From positions 181,186-245,185 of the forward strand of contig NZ_JAANOQ010000002.1 of NCBI RefSeq assembly GCF_011305415.1: a DNA stretch of 64,000 nucleotides, written 5' to 3'. A model generated the notes under the pieces. It searched no databases. It saw only the letters and a list, made by a program, of their open reading frames with translations, and was not told where the DNA came from. Shown here piece by piece: positions 52,466 through 61,688 of this stretch. Origin of the DNA: Flavobacterium bernardetii. GTDB lineage: Bacteria > Bacteroidota > Bacteroidia > Flavobacteriales > Flavobacteriaceae. The stretch's first letter is position 1; every line of letters starts with the position of its first letter. Made by a program: the position numbers and the translations under genes.

Positions 52466-53707
52466 TTAATTTTTTATCTCCGTGCTATTTGCTCTTCCAA
52501 TTCCAATAATTCTGTCGTAACGTTCTGCGCCACCTCTGTAATACACTAAAACAATGTATTCGTTTTCAGTTTGATAAAAGTTTCCGTCAACGGCATTTTG
52601 TTCGTCAATTTTACCGTTTTTATCAACTAAAGTATATTGGTAATTGTTAAATCCTTGTTTTAATAATATTGGTTTTTCAAATGTTTTAGTGTCAACATTG
52701 TATTCCATTTTAAATTCGTCTGAAATCTGATAATTATTAAACATTCCAGTAACATAAACCGATTTCTCAAGTGGATTTACATCGGAAAGTAAGCTGAAAT
52801 ATACCCAAGAATAATCTGCTTCAATGGTATTTTGAGTTGTGTTTAAATTGATGACAAAGAAGTTTCCATTAATGTCTGGAAAATAAGTGTAAATTTTATT
52901 TTTACGAGCTTCGTTGGTGTATAAAAAAGTATTGTAAATGTCACCAGTTGTGACTTTAAAAACAGAATTGGAGCTACCACGAATGTTTTTATTTTCGAAA
53001 TTTAAAAACTCATTTCCAGCCCAAAATTGTGTTTCTTTATTGTATCTGTAAATTAGTTGTGTGCCAATGGTATACTGTGGTTTTATATTATGAATGGCAT
53101 TGCTGAATTTACCATTTTGATAAATAGAAACTTTAATATTTTCCTTTGGATTTTGTAATGGTTTATCTTTATAATCAATAAAAAATTCAATGTTTTGCTT
53201 TTTATTGATGGTTTCCATATCGCGAGGACGTCTGATTGTAATGCCAATCGTGGTATCGTCTTCGTAAAGAATGAGTTTTTTAGAGAAAACAATTTCCTGA
53301 TCTTCATCGAAAATTTTCACGATATAATTTCCGCTTTTTATAATTTGATTGAACTTATTTGGGAAGCTTAAGGTATAATGCGAATAAATTTGTAAACAAT
53401 TTAACGAGTTCTGATAGTTTTGAATACGTTGATTGTCTAAACCGTTTAGATATTCATTTTTAAGTAATTGACTTGGTGTCCAATCGTAATTGTATTGTTC
53501 TATCGTATAATAATAATCGGCTTCGTTTCCATATAGATCGTCAAATTGTAAATCGAAGTTTTCACCTAATCTAAAAAAAGGGATAGTGTTATTTACATTT
53601 TGCGAAAAGGAAATCGTTTTAATGTTATATGGTGGAATTACTTCTTTTTCTTGTGAAAAGACAAGTGTGGTAAATAATAGTGTAAAGATTCGAAATAAAT
53701 TCTTCAT
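52466..53707 (-). CDS. Type IX secretion plug-domain protein (DUF5103)
   Basis: A protein of 413 residues with a signal peptide (MKNLFRIFTLLFTTLVFSQ). It matches DUF5103: PFFRLGENFDLQFDDLYGNEADYYYTIEQYNYDWTPSQLLKNEYLNG, later YIVKIFDEDQEIVFSKKLIL and AERYDRIIGIGRAN at the end. Proteins of this family have been described as the plug of the type IX secretion translocon, closing the channel in the outer membrane. The context (apaG, methyltransferase) gives no further clue. Confidence 0.82.
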   Translation of the reverse strand: MKNLFRIFTLLFTTLVFSQEKEVIPPYNIKTISFSQNVNNTIPFFRLGENFDLQFDDLYGNEADYYYTIEQYNYDWTPSQLLKNEYLNGLDNQRIQNYQNSLNCLQIYSHYTLSFPNKFNQIIKSGNYIVKIFDEDQEIVFSKKLILYEDDTTIGITIRRPRDMETINKKQNIEFFIDYKDKPLQNPKENIKVSIYQNGKFSNAIHNIKPQYTIGTQLIYRYNKETQFWAGNEFLNFENKNIRGSSNSVFKVTTGDIYNTFLYTNEARKNKIYTYFPDINGNFFVINLNTTQNTIEADYSWVYFSLLSDVNPLEKSVYVTGMFNNYQISDEFKMEYNVDTKTFEKPILLKQGFNNYQYTLVDKNGKIDEQNAVDGNFYQTENEYIVLVYYRGGAERYDRIIGIGRANSTEIKN

Positions 53708-53756
53708 AAATTAAGTTTTCTATTTTATAAAGATATAAAAACTATGCCAAAAACAA

Positions 53757-54527
53757 CTACTTATAAACCACTGGAATAATTTCTCCTTTAGCTAAACAAT
53801 ATTTTTCTACTAAATCTGCAGGAATGGTATTCGTATAGTCTACTTCTTCAACTCGGAAACCGATGCTTCTTAGTTTATTAAAATAATCTCTTCCATATAC
53901 ACGAACGTGATCATATTGACCGAAAATTTTAGCTCGTTCTTTCTGATCTGTGATAGAATCATCTGAAAAAGTAACGTCTCTTTTTAAATCTTGTGGAATT
54001 TGGAAAATCCCCATTCCGCCAGGTTTCATGACACGATATAATTCTTGCATCGCTTTCGTATCATCTGGAATGTGTTCTAAAACGTGATTACACAAAATCA
54101 TATCGTACGAATTATCTTGAAAAGGTAAATTACAAATATCTGCTTTTACATCAGCTAAAGGCGACAATAAATCTGTTGTTGTGTACTCTAAATTCGCTTG
54201 CTTTTTAAAACGTTTGTAAAACTCTTGTTCTGGAGCAAAATGCAAGACTTTTATTTTTTCTGTTGAAGTGAAAAAGTTCGTTTTTTCTTGAAGATACAAC
54301 CATAATAAACGGTGTCTTTCTAAAGATAAAGTACTTGGTGACAACACGTTGTTTCGTTGCGTTCCGTATCCGTAAGGTAAAAACATTCGGAAACTATTTC
54401 CATCAATTGGATCCGTGAATTTATTTCCTTTTAATAAAAAAGCAATAATTGGTCGGGCCACAATACTCAATCTAATTAAGATAGGACGTGGGATTGTATT
54501 TAGTATAAATTTGAAAATTTTCTTCAT
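53757..54527 (-). CDS. Class I SAM-dependent methyltransferase
   Basis: A protein of 256 residues. The glycine-poor SAM motif is VLHFAPEQEFYKRF and LEYTTTDLLSPLADVKADICNLPFQDNSYDMILCNHVLEHIPDD, a Methyltransf_11-like block; LYRVMKPGGMGIFQIP follows. The N-terminus has a basic amphipathic region (IFKFILNTIPRPILIRLSIVARPIIAF), so it may attach to a membrane. The substrate is unknown; lipid or glycan are possible. Confidence 0.85.
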   Translation of the reverse strand: MKKIFKFILNTIPRPILIRLSIVARPIIAFLLKGNKFTDPIDGNSFRMFLPYGYGTQRNNVLSPSTLSLERHRLLWLYLQEKTNFFTSTEKIKVLHFAPEQEFYKRFKKQANLEYTTTDLLSPLADVKADICNLPFQDNSYDMILCNHVLEHIPDDTKAMQELYRVMKPGGMGIFQIPQDLKRDVTFSDDSITDQKERAKIFGQYDHVRVYGRDYFNKLRSIGFRVEEVDYTNTIPADLVEKYCLAKGEIIPVVYK

Positions 54528-54535
54528 AGTATTTT

Positions 54536-54580
54536 GTTACACAGAGTTTCGCAGAGAAATCGCAGAGATTCGCGAAATTT
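54536..54580. repeat. CGCAGAG repeats on one side of the GxxExxY gene
   Basis: CACAGAG, CGCAGAG and CGCAGAG occur head to tail with TTT or AAAT between, after the methyltransferase start. They mirror the CTCTGTG units on the other side of the gene (54984-55023). Confidence 0.7.
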
Positions 54581-54586
54581 TGTTTT

Positions 54587-54976
54587 TTATGTGTTTATAA
54601 ATCGTTTTATATTATTTTTTAAAATTTTAGAATGAAAATTAATTAAAAGGCCTAACGGAAATTTACCTAATTTTAAATATGTCAAAACTTGAGCTGTATG
54701 AACATCTGTAAATGCTTCGACTGTCTTTAATTCAATTACAATTTTATTATTTATTAGTAAGTCAATTCTATAGCCGTGATCTAATTCAATATCTTTATAA
54801 AGAATTGGTAAAGAAACTTCTTTTTTTACAAAAAGCCCAGCTTTTTCATGCTCAAATATTAAGCATTTTTGATAAGCTGATTCTAACAAGCCAGGTCCAA
54901 GAATTTTGTGAACCTCAATTGCGCAACCTATTATTTTATAAGATAAGTCATTTAAATTTTCACTTAACTCAGTCAT
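54587..54976 (-). CDS. GxxExxY family protein (PD-(D/E)XK-like)
   Basis: A protein of 129 residues. The name-giving motif is visible as GPGLLESAYQKCL, preceded by IGCAIEVHKILG; the nuclease-like Asp/Glu-x-Lys set is DHGYRIDLLINNKIVIELK. Members occur widely and patchily in Bacteroidota and elsewhere, suggesting mobility; their function is unknown. The gene lies between inverted CTCTGTG repeats and its start is only 7 bases from the first one. Confidence 0.88.
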   Translation of the reverse strand: MTELSENLNDLSYKIIGCAIEVHKILGPGLLESAYQKCLIFEHEKAGLFVKKEVSLPILYKDIELDHGYRIDLLINNKIVIELKTVEAFTDVHTAQVLTYLKLGKFPLGLLINFHSKILKNNIKRFINT

Positions 54977-54983
54977 TTTATTT

Positions 54984-55023
54984 CTTTGTGTATCTCTGTG
55001 GAACTTTGTGTATCTCTGTGAAA
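54984..55023. repeat. Tandem 20-base CTTTGTG-TCTCTGTG repeat
   Basis: Two copies of a 20-base unit (CTTTGTGTATCTCTGTG plus GAA or AAA) lie head to tail at 54984-55003 and 55004-55023, filling the gap between the GxxExxY start and the map stop. Confidence 0.85.
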
Positions 55024-55842
55024 TTATAAAACCAAAGGTTTCTCTCTCAATCCATCTTCTTCGTTACTCACAATTCCTAAAGCTTCATAAATATAAGCGA
55101 AAGTTGAAAGTAATTCTGGTTTACCGTTTACAATAGCTACATCGTGTTCAAAGTGAGCTGATGGTTTGTTGTCGGCTGTTGTAATCGTCCAGCCATCTTT
55201 ATGTTGAATGATGTTTTTGGTTCCTAAATTAATCATAGGTTCAATGGCAATTACCATTCCGTTAACCAATTTTTTTCCTCTACCGCGTTTTCCGTAATTC
55301 GCAACTTCTGGATCTTCATGCATTTTTCTTCCTAAACCATGTCCACATAATTCACGAACAACACCATAACCATGACTTTCGCAAAACGTTTGAATCGCAT
55401 ATCCAATATCTTCCACGCGATTACCCACTTTAGTTTCTCGAATTCCAACGTATAAAGATTCTTTCGTAATTTGAAGTAATTTTTTAGTCGCTTCTGCTAC
55501 TTCACCCACTTCAAAAGTATAGGCGTGATCTCCGTAAAAACCATTTTTTAAAGTTCCACAATCTACAGAAATGATATCACCATCTTGCAAAGGTGTGTTG
55601 TTAGGAATACCGTGAACCACTTGCGTGTTCGGACTCATACATAACGAATTAGGAAAACCATACATGCCCAAAAATGCAGGTTCAGCACCATGATCACGAA
55701 TGAATTCTTCTGCTAATTTATCTAAATATAATGTAGTAACTCCTGGTTTAATTTCCTTCGCAATCATTCCTAAAGTTTTAGAAACGATTAAGGCACTTTC
55801 GCGCATCAATTCTATTTCTTCTGCGGTTTTTATTATAATCAT
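55024..55842 (-). CDS. map: Type I methionine aminopeptidase
   Basis: The chosen start is the ATG at 55842 (MIIIKTAEEIELMRESALIV, 272 residues); the in-frame ATG at 55872 lies upstream of a TATTTTTG -7 element (55862-55869), so it is unlikely. Metal ligands are visible: Asp in SVDCGTLKNGFYGDHAY (two), His in GHGLGRKMHEDP, Glu in IAIEPMINLG and Glu in HFEHDVAI. It removes the initiator methionine from new proteins. Confidence 0.95.
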   Translation of the reverse strand: MIIIKTAEEIELMRESALIVSKTLGMIAKEIKPGVTTLYLDKLAEEFIRDHGAEPAFLGMYGFPNSLCMSPNTQVVHGIPNNTPLQDGDIISVDCGTLKNGFYGDHAYTFEVGEVAEATKKLLQITKESLYVGIRETKVGNRVEDIGYAIQTFCESHGYGVVRELCGHGLGRKMHEDPEVANYGKRGRGKKLVNGMVIAIEPMINLGTKNIIQHKDGWTITTADNKPSAHFEHDVAIVNGKPELLSTFAYIYEALGIVSNEEDGLREKPLVL

Positions 55843-55861
55843 CTTCTTGAAATTGAGAATG

Positions 55862-55869
55862 CAAAAATA
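55862..55869 (-). promoter_or_regulatory. -7 promoter element of map
   Basis: On the minus strand TATTTTTG matches TAnnTTTG and stands 19 bases before the chosen map start, which it helps define. Confidence 0.5.
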
Positions 55870-55943
55870 CAATATTCTTTTAATAATTTTTATCTTTATG
55901 AAGAAGTATGAGTTTTGTCATATTTTAGGTGTAATTTGGCTAG

Positions 55944-55951
55944 TAATTTTG
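55944..55951 (+). promoter_or_regulatory. -7 promoter element of the CoA-transferase gene
   Basis: TAATTTTG fits TAnnTTTG and lies 14 bases before the start at 55966, so the leader would be short. Confidence 0.4.
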
Positions 55952-55965
55952 CATAAAAATTAGGT

Positions 55966-57240
55966 ATGAGTTTATATGTTACTGCAGCAGAAGCTGTACA
56001 AGTAGTGAAGTCGGGTGATAGAGTATATGTTCAAGCAGCGGCTGCAACGCCAACTGTTTTAACCAAAGCTTTAGCGGAAAGAGCAAGCGAATTAAGAGAT
56101 GTAGAAATTTGTCATTTGCACACAGAAGGTGATGCTCCGTATGCGAATCCAGAATTAGCGGCAAGTTTTCACGTGAATTCTTTTTTTATTGGTGCGAATG
56201 TACGCCACACATTAAAATCTGGAAATGGTTCTTATACACCCGTTTTCTTAAGTGAATTGCCATTGTTGTTTCGAAAAAAAGTGGTGTTGTTAGATGTGGT
56301 TTTTATTCATGTTTCGCCGCCTGATAGTCATGGCTATTGTTCTTTAGGTGTTTCTGTTGAAGCGAGTATTGCGGCGATTGAAAATGCTAAAATTGTAATC
56401 GCACAAGTCAATAAAAATATGCCAAGAACTTTTGGTGATGGTATTTTACACGTTTCAGAAATAAATTATTTGGTGGAAGTCGATGTGCCTATTTTTGCTC
56501 ATGAAGTAACGTTATTTTCAGCGGAAGAAGAAAAAATTGGGGAATATGTCGCTTCTTTAATAGAGAATAAAAGTACGTTGCAAATGGGAATTGGTTCAAT
56601 TCCAAATGCGGCTTTGAGTAAGTTGAAAAATCATAAAGATTTAGGTTTACATACCGAAATGTTTTCCGACGGAGTGATTGATTTAATTGAAAACGATGTA
56701 ATTAATTGCAATTATAAAGGTACGTTAAGAGGTAGAGCTTTAGCTACTTTTTTAATTGGTTCGAAAAGATTGTACGATTTTGTAAATGATAATCCGTTTA
56801 TTGAAATGAAAGAATCTTCTCTAGTAAATGATACCGCAATTATTAGAAAAAACCCAAAAATGGTTGCGATAAATTCTGCGATAGAAGTGGATGTTACAGG
56901 TCAAGTTTGTGCCGATTCAATAGGTGGAAAAATGTATTCTGGAGTGGGCGGACAAATGGATTTTATTCGTGGTGCTTCTTTAAGTTATGGCGGAAAAGCG
57001 ATTATTGCGTTACCATCTATTACCAAAAGAGGTGAAAGCAGAATAGTTCCGTATTTAAAACAAGGCGCTGGAGTTGTGACTACACGTTCTCACGTTCAAT
57101 ATATTATTACAGAATACGGAATTGCCAATTTATATGGAAAAACACTAAAACAGCGTGTGAAAGAAATGGTGAAAATTGCCCATCCCAATCATCAAGAAGC
57201 AGTGGAAAAAGCCTATTTTGAAATGGTAATTAATTCATAA
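55966..57240 (+). CDS. Acetyl-CoA hydrolase/transferase family protein
   Basis: A protein of 424 residues of the 4-hydroxybutyrate/acetate CoA-transferase type: SGDRVYVQAAAATPTVL at the N-terminus, LQMGIGSIPNAALSKL, the catalytic Glu in HTEMFSDGVIDLIE, and IALPSITKRGESRIVPYL and GIANLYGKTLKQRV in the C-terminal half. It moves CoA between short-chain acids; the preferred acid cannot be read from the sequence. Confidence 0.9.
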   Translation: MSLYVTAAEAVQVVKSGDRVYVQAAAATPTVLTKALAERASELRDVEICHLHTEGDAPYANPELAASFHVNSFFIGANVRHTLKSGNGSYTPVFLSELPLLFRKKVVLLDVVFIHVSPPDSHGYCSLGVSVEASIAAIENAKIVIAQVNKNMPRTFGDGILHVSEINYLVEVDVPIFAHEVTLFSAEEEKIGEYVASLIENKSTLQMGIGSIPNAALSKLKNHKDLGLHTEMFSDGVIDLIENDVINCNYKGTLRGRALATFLIGSKRLYDFVNDNPFIEMKESSLVNDTAIIRKNPKMVAINSAIEVDVTGQVCADSIGGKMYSGVGGQMDFIRGASLSYGGKAIIALPSITKRGESRIVPYLKQGAGVVTTRSHVQYIITEYGIANLYGKTLKQRVKEMVKIAHPNHQEAVEKAYFEMVINS

Positions 57241-57242
57241 AA

Positions 57243-57273
57243 AAAAATCTCCCAATTGAGTTGGGAGATTTTT
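57243..57273. terminator. Bidirectional terminator
   Basis: AAAAATCTCCCAA (57243-57255) pairs with TTGGGAGATTTTT (57261-57273), flanked by A and T runs. It separates convergent CoA-transferase and TolC genes. Confidence 0.9.
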
Positions 57274-57275
57274 TT

Positions 57276-58661
57276 TTAATTTGGATTAGCAATAGTTTTG
57301 AATAAATCAGCATTGGAAATATAAAACCTGTTTTCTATCAAAATTTTTGACAATTGCGCTAAAACCAAGTTGTTTTCTCGCGTATTGATTAAGAACAAAG
57401 AACCTTCTCCCATTTCAAAAAGACGTTCTTCCGAATTTAATAAGGTTGAATTATCTTGAACTAATTCAGAAATAATATCTTCTTGTTTTTTTAGCGATAC
57501 GATTTCTGCTTTTTGAGATTCTATTTTGTTGTTTAACTGTTCTTTTTCGAAACTTACTGCAAATTGTTCGGCTTCAATTTTTTGTTTGGTCAATTTCAAA
57601 CTTCCTCTTTCTTTTCGTAAAAATAAAGGAAAAGCAAAGTTGACTCCGAATTTATAATCTTGAAATCGAAATTCTTGAAATTGATTCGGAACCGATAAAT
57701 AATTATAACCCAAATCTATTTTCGGGAGTAACATATTTGCTTTCAGTTTTCGGTCGACTTCCAACATATTGATTTTATAATTTATCGAATTGATTTTCGG
57801 ATGATTTTCAGCAGAAAAGTTCACTAAATTCAATTCATTCGTTTTTAAATATTCTTGAATGTTTTTAAATAATTCGATTTCTGGAAACATTTGTTCTTCT
57901 AATTCAATTGGAATAGAATTGTTCGTCCATAAAAAATTTGATAATTCTAAACGCGCTTTGGTTAATTTTAGCAAAGCATCTTCTTTGTTTAGCATACGGT
58001 TTTTTACGGTAATTCCAGCTTCAATACTATCAATTGCTGCTTTATCGCCTTCTTTAATTAAGGTTTTAATTCCTTTTAGTCTTATTTCTGCATTTTGTAA
58101 ATACGTATCATACAATTTGAATTCATCGTAATTTTTTTTCCAATTAAAATATGCCATAGAAGCGTGATGCAAAACCTGAATCGCTTGTAAGTTTCTTTCT
58201 GCAGCACTCAAATTGATATTGATTTTTGCTTTTCGTAAATCGGCCATTCTTTGGTTAATTAAAAACCCTTGTAAAACTGGAACGGAAATTCCAGCATACG
58301 TTAAACCTTCGCTTGGCGTTGTGTTTTGCGGATTTAAATAATAGCCTTCCGTAGTTTCAAAACCACCTTTGACTTCAATTCCATACCAAGTTGGAATTTT
58401 AAATCCGCCATTAAATAGCGAATAATATTTTTTGTCTTTAAATTCTTTATTGCTAAAATCGGCTTCTAATTTTGGGTCAAATGCACCACGAGCCATTAAT
58501 AAATTTGCTTGTGCTTGCGAAATTTCCAAATCGGCAATTTTCACTAACGGATGAAATTTTTTCACCATTCCTAAATATTCATTAAACGACATTTCATTGC
58601 TGTTTTGTTGTGCGTTAACTGCATTTAGGAACAAAAAAAGTATAAAAAAATAAGTTTTCAT
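57276..58661 (-). CDS. TolC-like outer membrane efflux protein
   Basis: The chosen start is the ATG at 58661 (MKTYFFILFLFLNAVNAQQ), which gives a proper signal peptide and avoids overlap with the HlyD gene; an ATG at 58685 adds 8 residues. The protein has 461 residues with two repeats of the TolC type: long helices (LEISQAQANLLMARGAFDPKLEA, LNNKIESQKAEIVSLKKQEDIISEL). It would be the outer-membrane channel for the exporter encoded just upstream. Confidence 0.85.
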   Translation of the reverse strand: MKTYFFILFLFLNAVNAQQNSNEMSFNEYLGMVKKFHPLVKIADLEISQAQANLLMARGAFDPKLEADFSNKEFKDKKYYSLFNGGFKIPTWYGIEVKGGFETTEGYYLNPQNTTPSEGLTYAGISVPVLQGFLINQRMADLRKAKININLSAAERNLQAIQVLHHASMAYFNWKKNYDEFKLYDTYLQNAEIRLKGIKTLIKEGDKAAIDSIEAGITVKNRMLNKEDALLKLTKARLELSNFLWTNNSIPIELEEQMFPEIELFKNIQEYLKTNELNLVNFSAENHPKINSINYKINMLEVDRKLKANMLLPKIDLGYNYLSVPNQFQEFRFQDYKFGVNFAFPLFLRKERGSLKLTKQKIEAEQFAVSFEKEQLNNKIESQKAEIVSLKKQEDIISELVQDNSTLLNSEERLFEMGEGSLFLINTRENNLVLAQLSKILIENRFYISNADLFKTIANPN

Positions 58662-58668
58662 TGGTATG

Positions 58669-60024
58669 TTATTTTTCTGAAACATCTTTGTTTTTTTCTT
58701 TAGCGGGTTGGTAATAATTCGGTGGGAAACCGTTTAAAGTTCGCCAAATTTCATACCATATTGGTACATTGTCTAACAGCGCCATGGTTTGTGCACCAGA
58801 ACCAATACTTAGTTGTTTCGGCCATTTTTGTTCTGCACTATCTGGAGCAATTAATACACGATATTTTCCATTGTCTGAAATGAAATTTTCTACAGCTACT
58901 ATTTTTCCTCCAAAAGTTCCGTATGATAAATCCGGCCAACCAGAAAATACAATTGTAGGCCAACCGTCAAACCAAACGCGCACTTTTTCTCCTTTTTGAA
59001 TCAAAGGAAAATCGTTTGGAGAAATATATGTTTCTACTGCAATATCATATTCAGCTGGCATAATGCTTACAATTGGCGTTCCTTCTTTAATATTTTCACC
59101 TAAACCTGATTTTAAGGCACGATTTACATATCCATTTTGAGGTGCTTTTATGTAATACATACCGTTTCGGATTTTGTAATTATTGTATTGATTTTCCAGT
59201 TTATTGACTTGTGCTTTTGTATCGTATTTACTGCTTTGAGCGGTGTATTGATCACTTTGAGCTTTAGAGTATTTTTCAGAATATTCGGCATTGATTCTAC
59301 TGATTTCCACGCGTGCATTGATCAATTCGTTTTCACTACTTAATAATTTGTTTTCTTGTGTGATAATTTTAGCTTCAATTTCTTGTAGTTTCAAACGCTT
59401 TTCTTCCACATCTGTCAACGGTTTTAAACCTTCTTTATTCAATTGAACTGAACGTTTAAATTGGGTGTTGGCAATTTTGATTTGTGTTTTGATCGCTTCT
59501 AAATCCATACTATCACTTTTGATTTTTAAAAGAGCTTGTCGGATTTTATTTTTAGCTTGTTGCGATTTTAAATTTCTTTCACTGTTAATAGCGCCCATTT
59601 GCGAATCTAAAGCACCTACTTTTCCCTCGTATGAAGCTACGGCATCTTCTTTTGCGTTCATTTGATTTTTAGTATTTTCCACTAAATTCGGATCTAAATA
59701 ATCTTCTTTTATTTCCGAAATGAATAAAATCGTATCGCCAGCTTTCACATAATCGCCTTCGTTCACATACCATTTTTCAATTCGTCCAGAAATTAAAGAT
59801 TGAATGGTTTGTGGTCGCTGATTTGGTTTTAAAGTCGTTACCGCACCAGAACCAGAAATGTTTTGTGTCCATGGAAGAAATATAAATAAAACTGTAAATA
59901 GTACAAAACCTAATAGAATTTTGTTTAATATTTTATAATGCTTTTCCTTATTTAATAATTGAATCGAACTAAATCGCTCTAGTTTTTTGTTGTCAATTCT
60001 GTTGTTATTTGAAACATTTAACAT
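58669..60024 (-). CDS. HlyD family membrane fusion protein
   Basis: A protein of 451 residues with one N-terminal membrane segment (ILLGFVLFTVLFIFLPW). It has two biotinyl-lipoyl-like halves (IQSLISGRIEKWYVNEGDYVKAGDTILFIS and the region around YIKAPQNGYVNRALKSGLGENIKEGTPIVSI) separated by a long coiled coil. It links an inner-membrane transporter with the TolC channel. It is in one operon with both: 2 bases after the ABC gene, 7 bases before TolC. Confidence 0.88.
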   Translation of the reverse strand: MLNVSNNNRIDNKKLERFSSIQLLNKEKHYKILNKILLGFVLFTVLFIFLPWTQNISGSGAVTTLKPNQRPQTIQSLISGRIEKWYVNEGDYVKAGDTILFISEIKEDYLDPNLVENTKNQMNAKEDAVASYEGKVGALDSQMGAINSERNLKSQQAKNKIRQALLKIKSDSMDLEAIKTQIKIANTQFKRSVQLNKEGLKPLTDVEEKRLKLQEIEAKIITQENKLLSSENELINARVEISRINAEYSEKYSKAQSDQYTAQSSKYDTKAQVNKLENQYNNYKIRNGMYYIKAPQNGYVNRALKSGLGENIKEGTPIVSIMPAEYDIAVETYISPNDFPLIQKGEKVRVWFDGWPTIVFSGWPDLSYGTFGGKIVAVENFISDNGKYRVLIAPDSAEQKWPKQLSIGSGAQTMALLDNVPIWYEIWRTLNGFPPNYYQPAKEKNKDVSEK

Positions 60025-60026
60025 AA

Positions 60027-61685
60027 TTATTTATTTAAAATGTTACTGATTTTACCTTTTTCCATTGTAATCACTCGGTTGCTATTGGCACTAAATTGTT
60101 TGTTGTTAGAAGTTACCACTACAGTCCATTTTTGATTCGGATCCATTAAAAAAGCTATAATTTCTTGCGAAGTGGCAACATCCATTTTATCTGTAGGATT
60201 TTCTAAAAATAGAATTCGTGGTTTATGTAACACACATCTTGCTAACAATATTTTTTGAATATTTGAAGACGAAAGTTGTTTGCCATCAGGAAAAATAGGT
60301 GTTTTTAATCCGTTTGGTAAGGTTTTGATAAAACTCGTTAATTTCAAATTATCTAATGCCCATTTGATATCTTCATTTGAGATGTTAGGATTATTGAAGG
60401 TTAAGTTTTCAAAAATAGTGCCTTCGAATAAAGTTTCTCCTTGTAAAATACAACCAAAATGAGTTCGAAATTGATTAATATCCATTTTGTTAAAAGTGTC
60501 ATCGTTAATGATGAAATGCCCTTGAGTTGGTTGAATTAATCCAGATAAAATTCGGATTAATGTTGTTTTTCCCGAACCATTATCGCCTTCAATGACAATT
60601 TTTTCGCCTTGATTTATTTTTAAAATGATGTTTTCTAAAGCATTTGTGGTATCATCTTCGAATTTGAAATTTACATTTTCTAATTCTAAAGAAAGATTTA
60701 TAAAGCAATTTGTTTGATTTACTTCTGATTCTGATTCGATTTCTAAATCGGTAACTTCTCCAATTTTTTCTACAGAAGTTAAAACATCGTAAAACGTTTC
60801 TAATCCTAAAATTATTTTTTCGACTGAATTAATTACTAATAAAATGATAATTTCTGCAGCAACGAATTGTCCAATATTCATTTGTTGGTTTAATACTAAA
60901 AAACCACCAATTAATAATAAACTTGCTGTGATAATTACTTTAAATCCAATTAATTGCGAAAATTGTCTTTTGATAATTTTGAAATGTTCTTCTCTGTAAT
61001 TGATGTAATCTGCCACAAGTTTGTTGTTTTTTTCTAAAGCAAAATCTAAGTGATGTGGATTTTTAAAACTAAAATTATTTCGAGATAATTCTTGCAACCA
61101 ACCAGCGACTTTATACTTGAATTTGGATTCTTTTAAACTTGTTTTTAAACCTGATTCATAAGAGAATTTGAATATGATATAAAGTAATAACGTTAATAAG
61201 ATTCCGAAAATAATAAAGAAAGGATGATATAACGATAATAAAATAATTCCAAATAAAATTTGAAGTAAAGCGGCTGAAAAATCGGTTAATAATTTTGAAG
61301 TTCCTTTTTGAATGGATAAGGTATCAAAAAATCGGTTCGCAATTTCTGGTGAATGTTTGTTATAGGTTGATGAAAATTTTAATTTCGGAATGCGATACGT
61401 AAATTCAAACGCCGATCGTATAAATATTTTTTGTTGTAAATTTTCTGTAATTCGTAATTGCATTAAGGAAAGAACGCCTACAAAAGCTACGCCAATAACT
61501 ACTAATATTACTAAAACTATCCACGAAACACTTGCTCGTCCAGCTTGAATAAAGTTAATAATTGCTTGAATACCAAGAGGAAGCGACAAACTAATTATTC
61601 CTGCAAAAACAGCATACGAAATAATTTGAATGATGTCTTTTCGGTCTAATCGTAATAAATTGTAATATCTTTTTAGCGGTGACAT
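60027..61685 (-). CDS. ABC transporter, permease fused to a degenerate ATPase
   Basis: A protein of 552 residues: membrane domain (about 15-300, six segments such as SYAVFAGIISLSLPLGIQAIINF) and nucleotide-binding domain (about 330-552). Walker A is intact (GDNGSGKT, 367-374) and so is Gln415. The signature is LSSSN (471-475) instead of LSGGQ; Walker B ends ILFLEN with Glu495-Asn496 in place of Asp-Glu; and Ser526 replaces the switch His. ATP hydrolysis may be weak. It forms an exporter with HlyD and TolC. Confidence 0.85.
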   Translation of the reverse strand: MSPLKRYYNLLRLDRKDIIQIISYAVFAGIISLSLPLGIQAIINFIQAGRASVSWIVLVILVVIGVAFVGVLSLMQLRITENLQQKIFIRSAFEFTYRIPKLKFSSTYNKHSPEIANRFFDTLSIQKGTSKLLTDFSAALLQILFGIILLSLYHPFFIIFGILLTLLLYIIFKFSYESGLKTSLKESKFKYKVAGWLQELSRNNFSFKNPHHLDFALEKNNKLVADYINYREEHFKIIKRQFSQLIGFKVIITASLLLIGGFLVLNQQMNIGQFVAAEIIILLVINSVEKIILGLETFYDVLTSVEKIGEVTDLEIESESEVNQTNCFINLSLELENVNFKFEDDTTNALENIILKINQGEKIVIEGDNGSGKTTLIRILSGLIQPTQGHFIINDDTFNKMDINQFRTHFGCILQGETLFEGTIFENLTFNNPNISNEDIKWALDNLKLTSFIKTLPNGLKTPIFPDGKQLSSSNIQKILLARCVLHKPRILFLENPTDKMDVATSQEIIAFLMDPNQKWTVVVTSNNKQFSANSNRVITMEKGKISNILNK

Positions 61686-61688
61686 AAA

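Noticed and set aside
55842..55872. Earlier start for map
   Set aside because: The extra codons overlap and precede the TATTTTTG promoter element; MIIIKTAEEIELMR is the typical family start.
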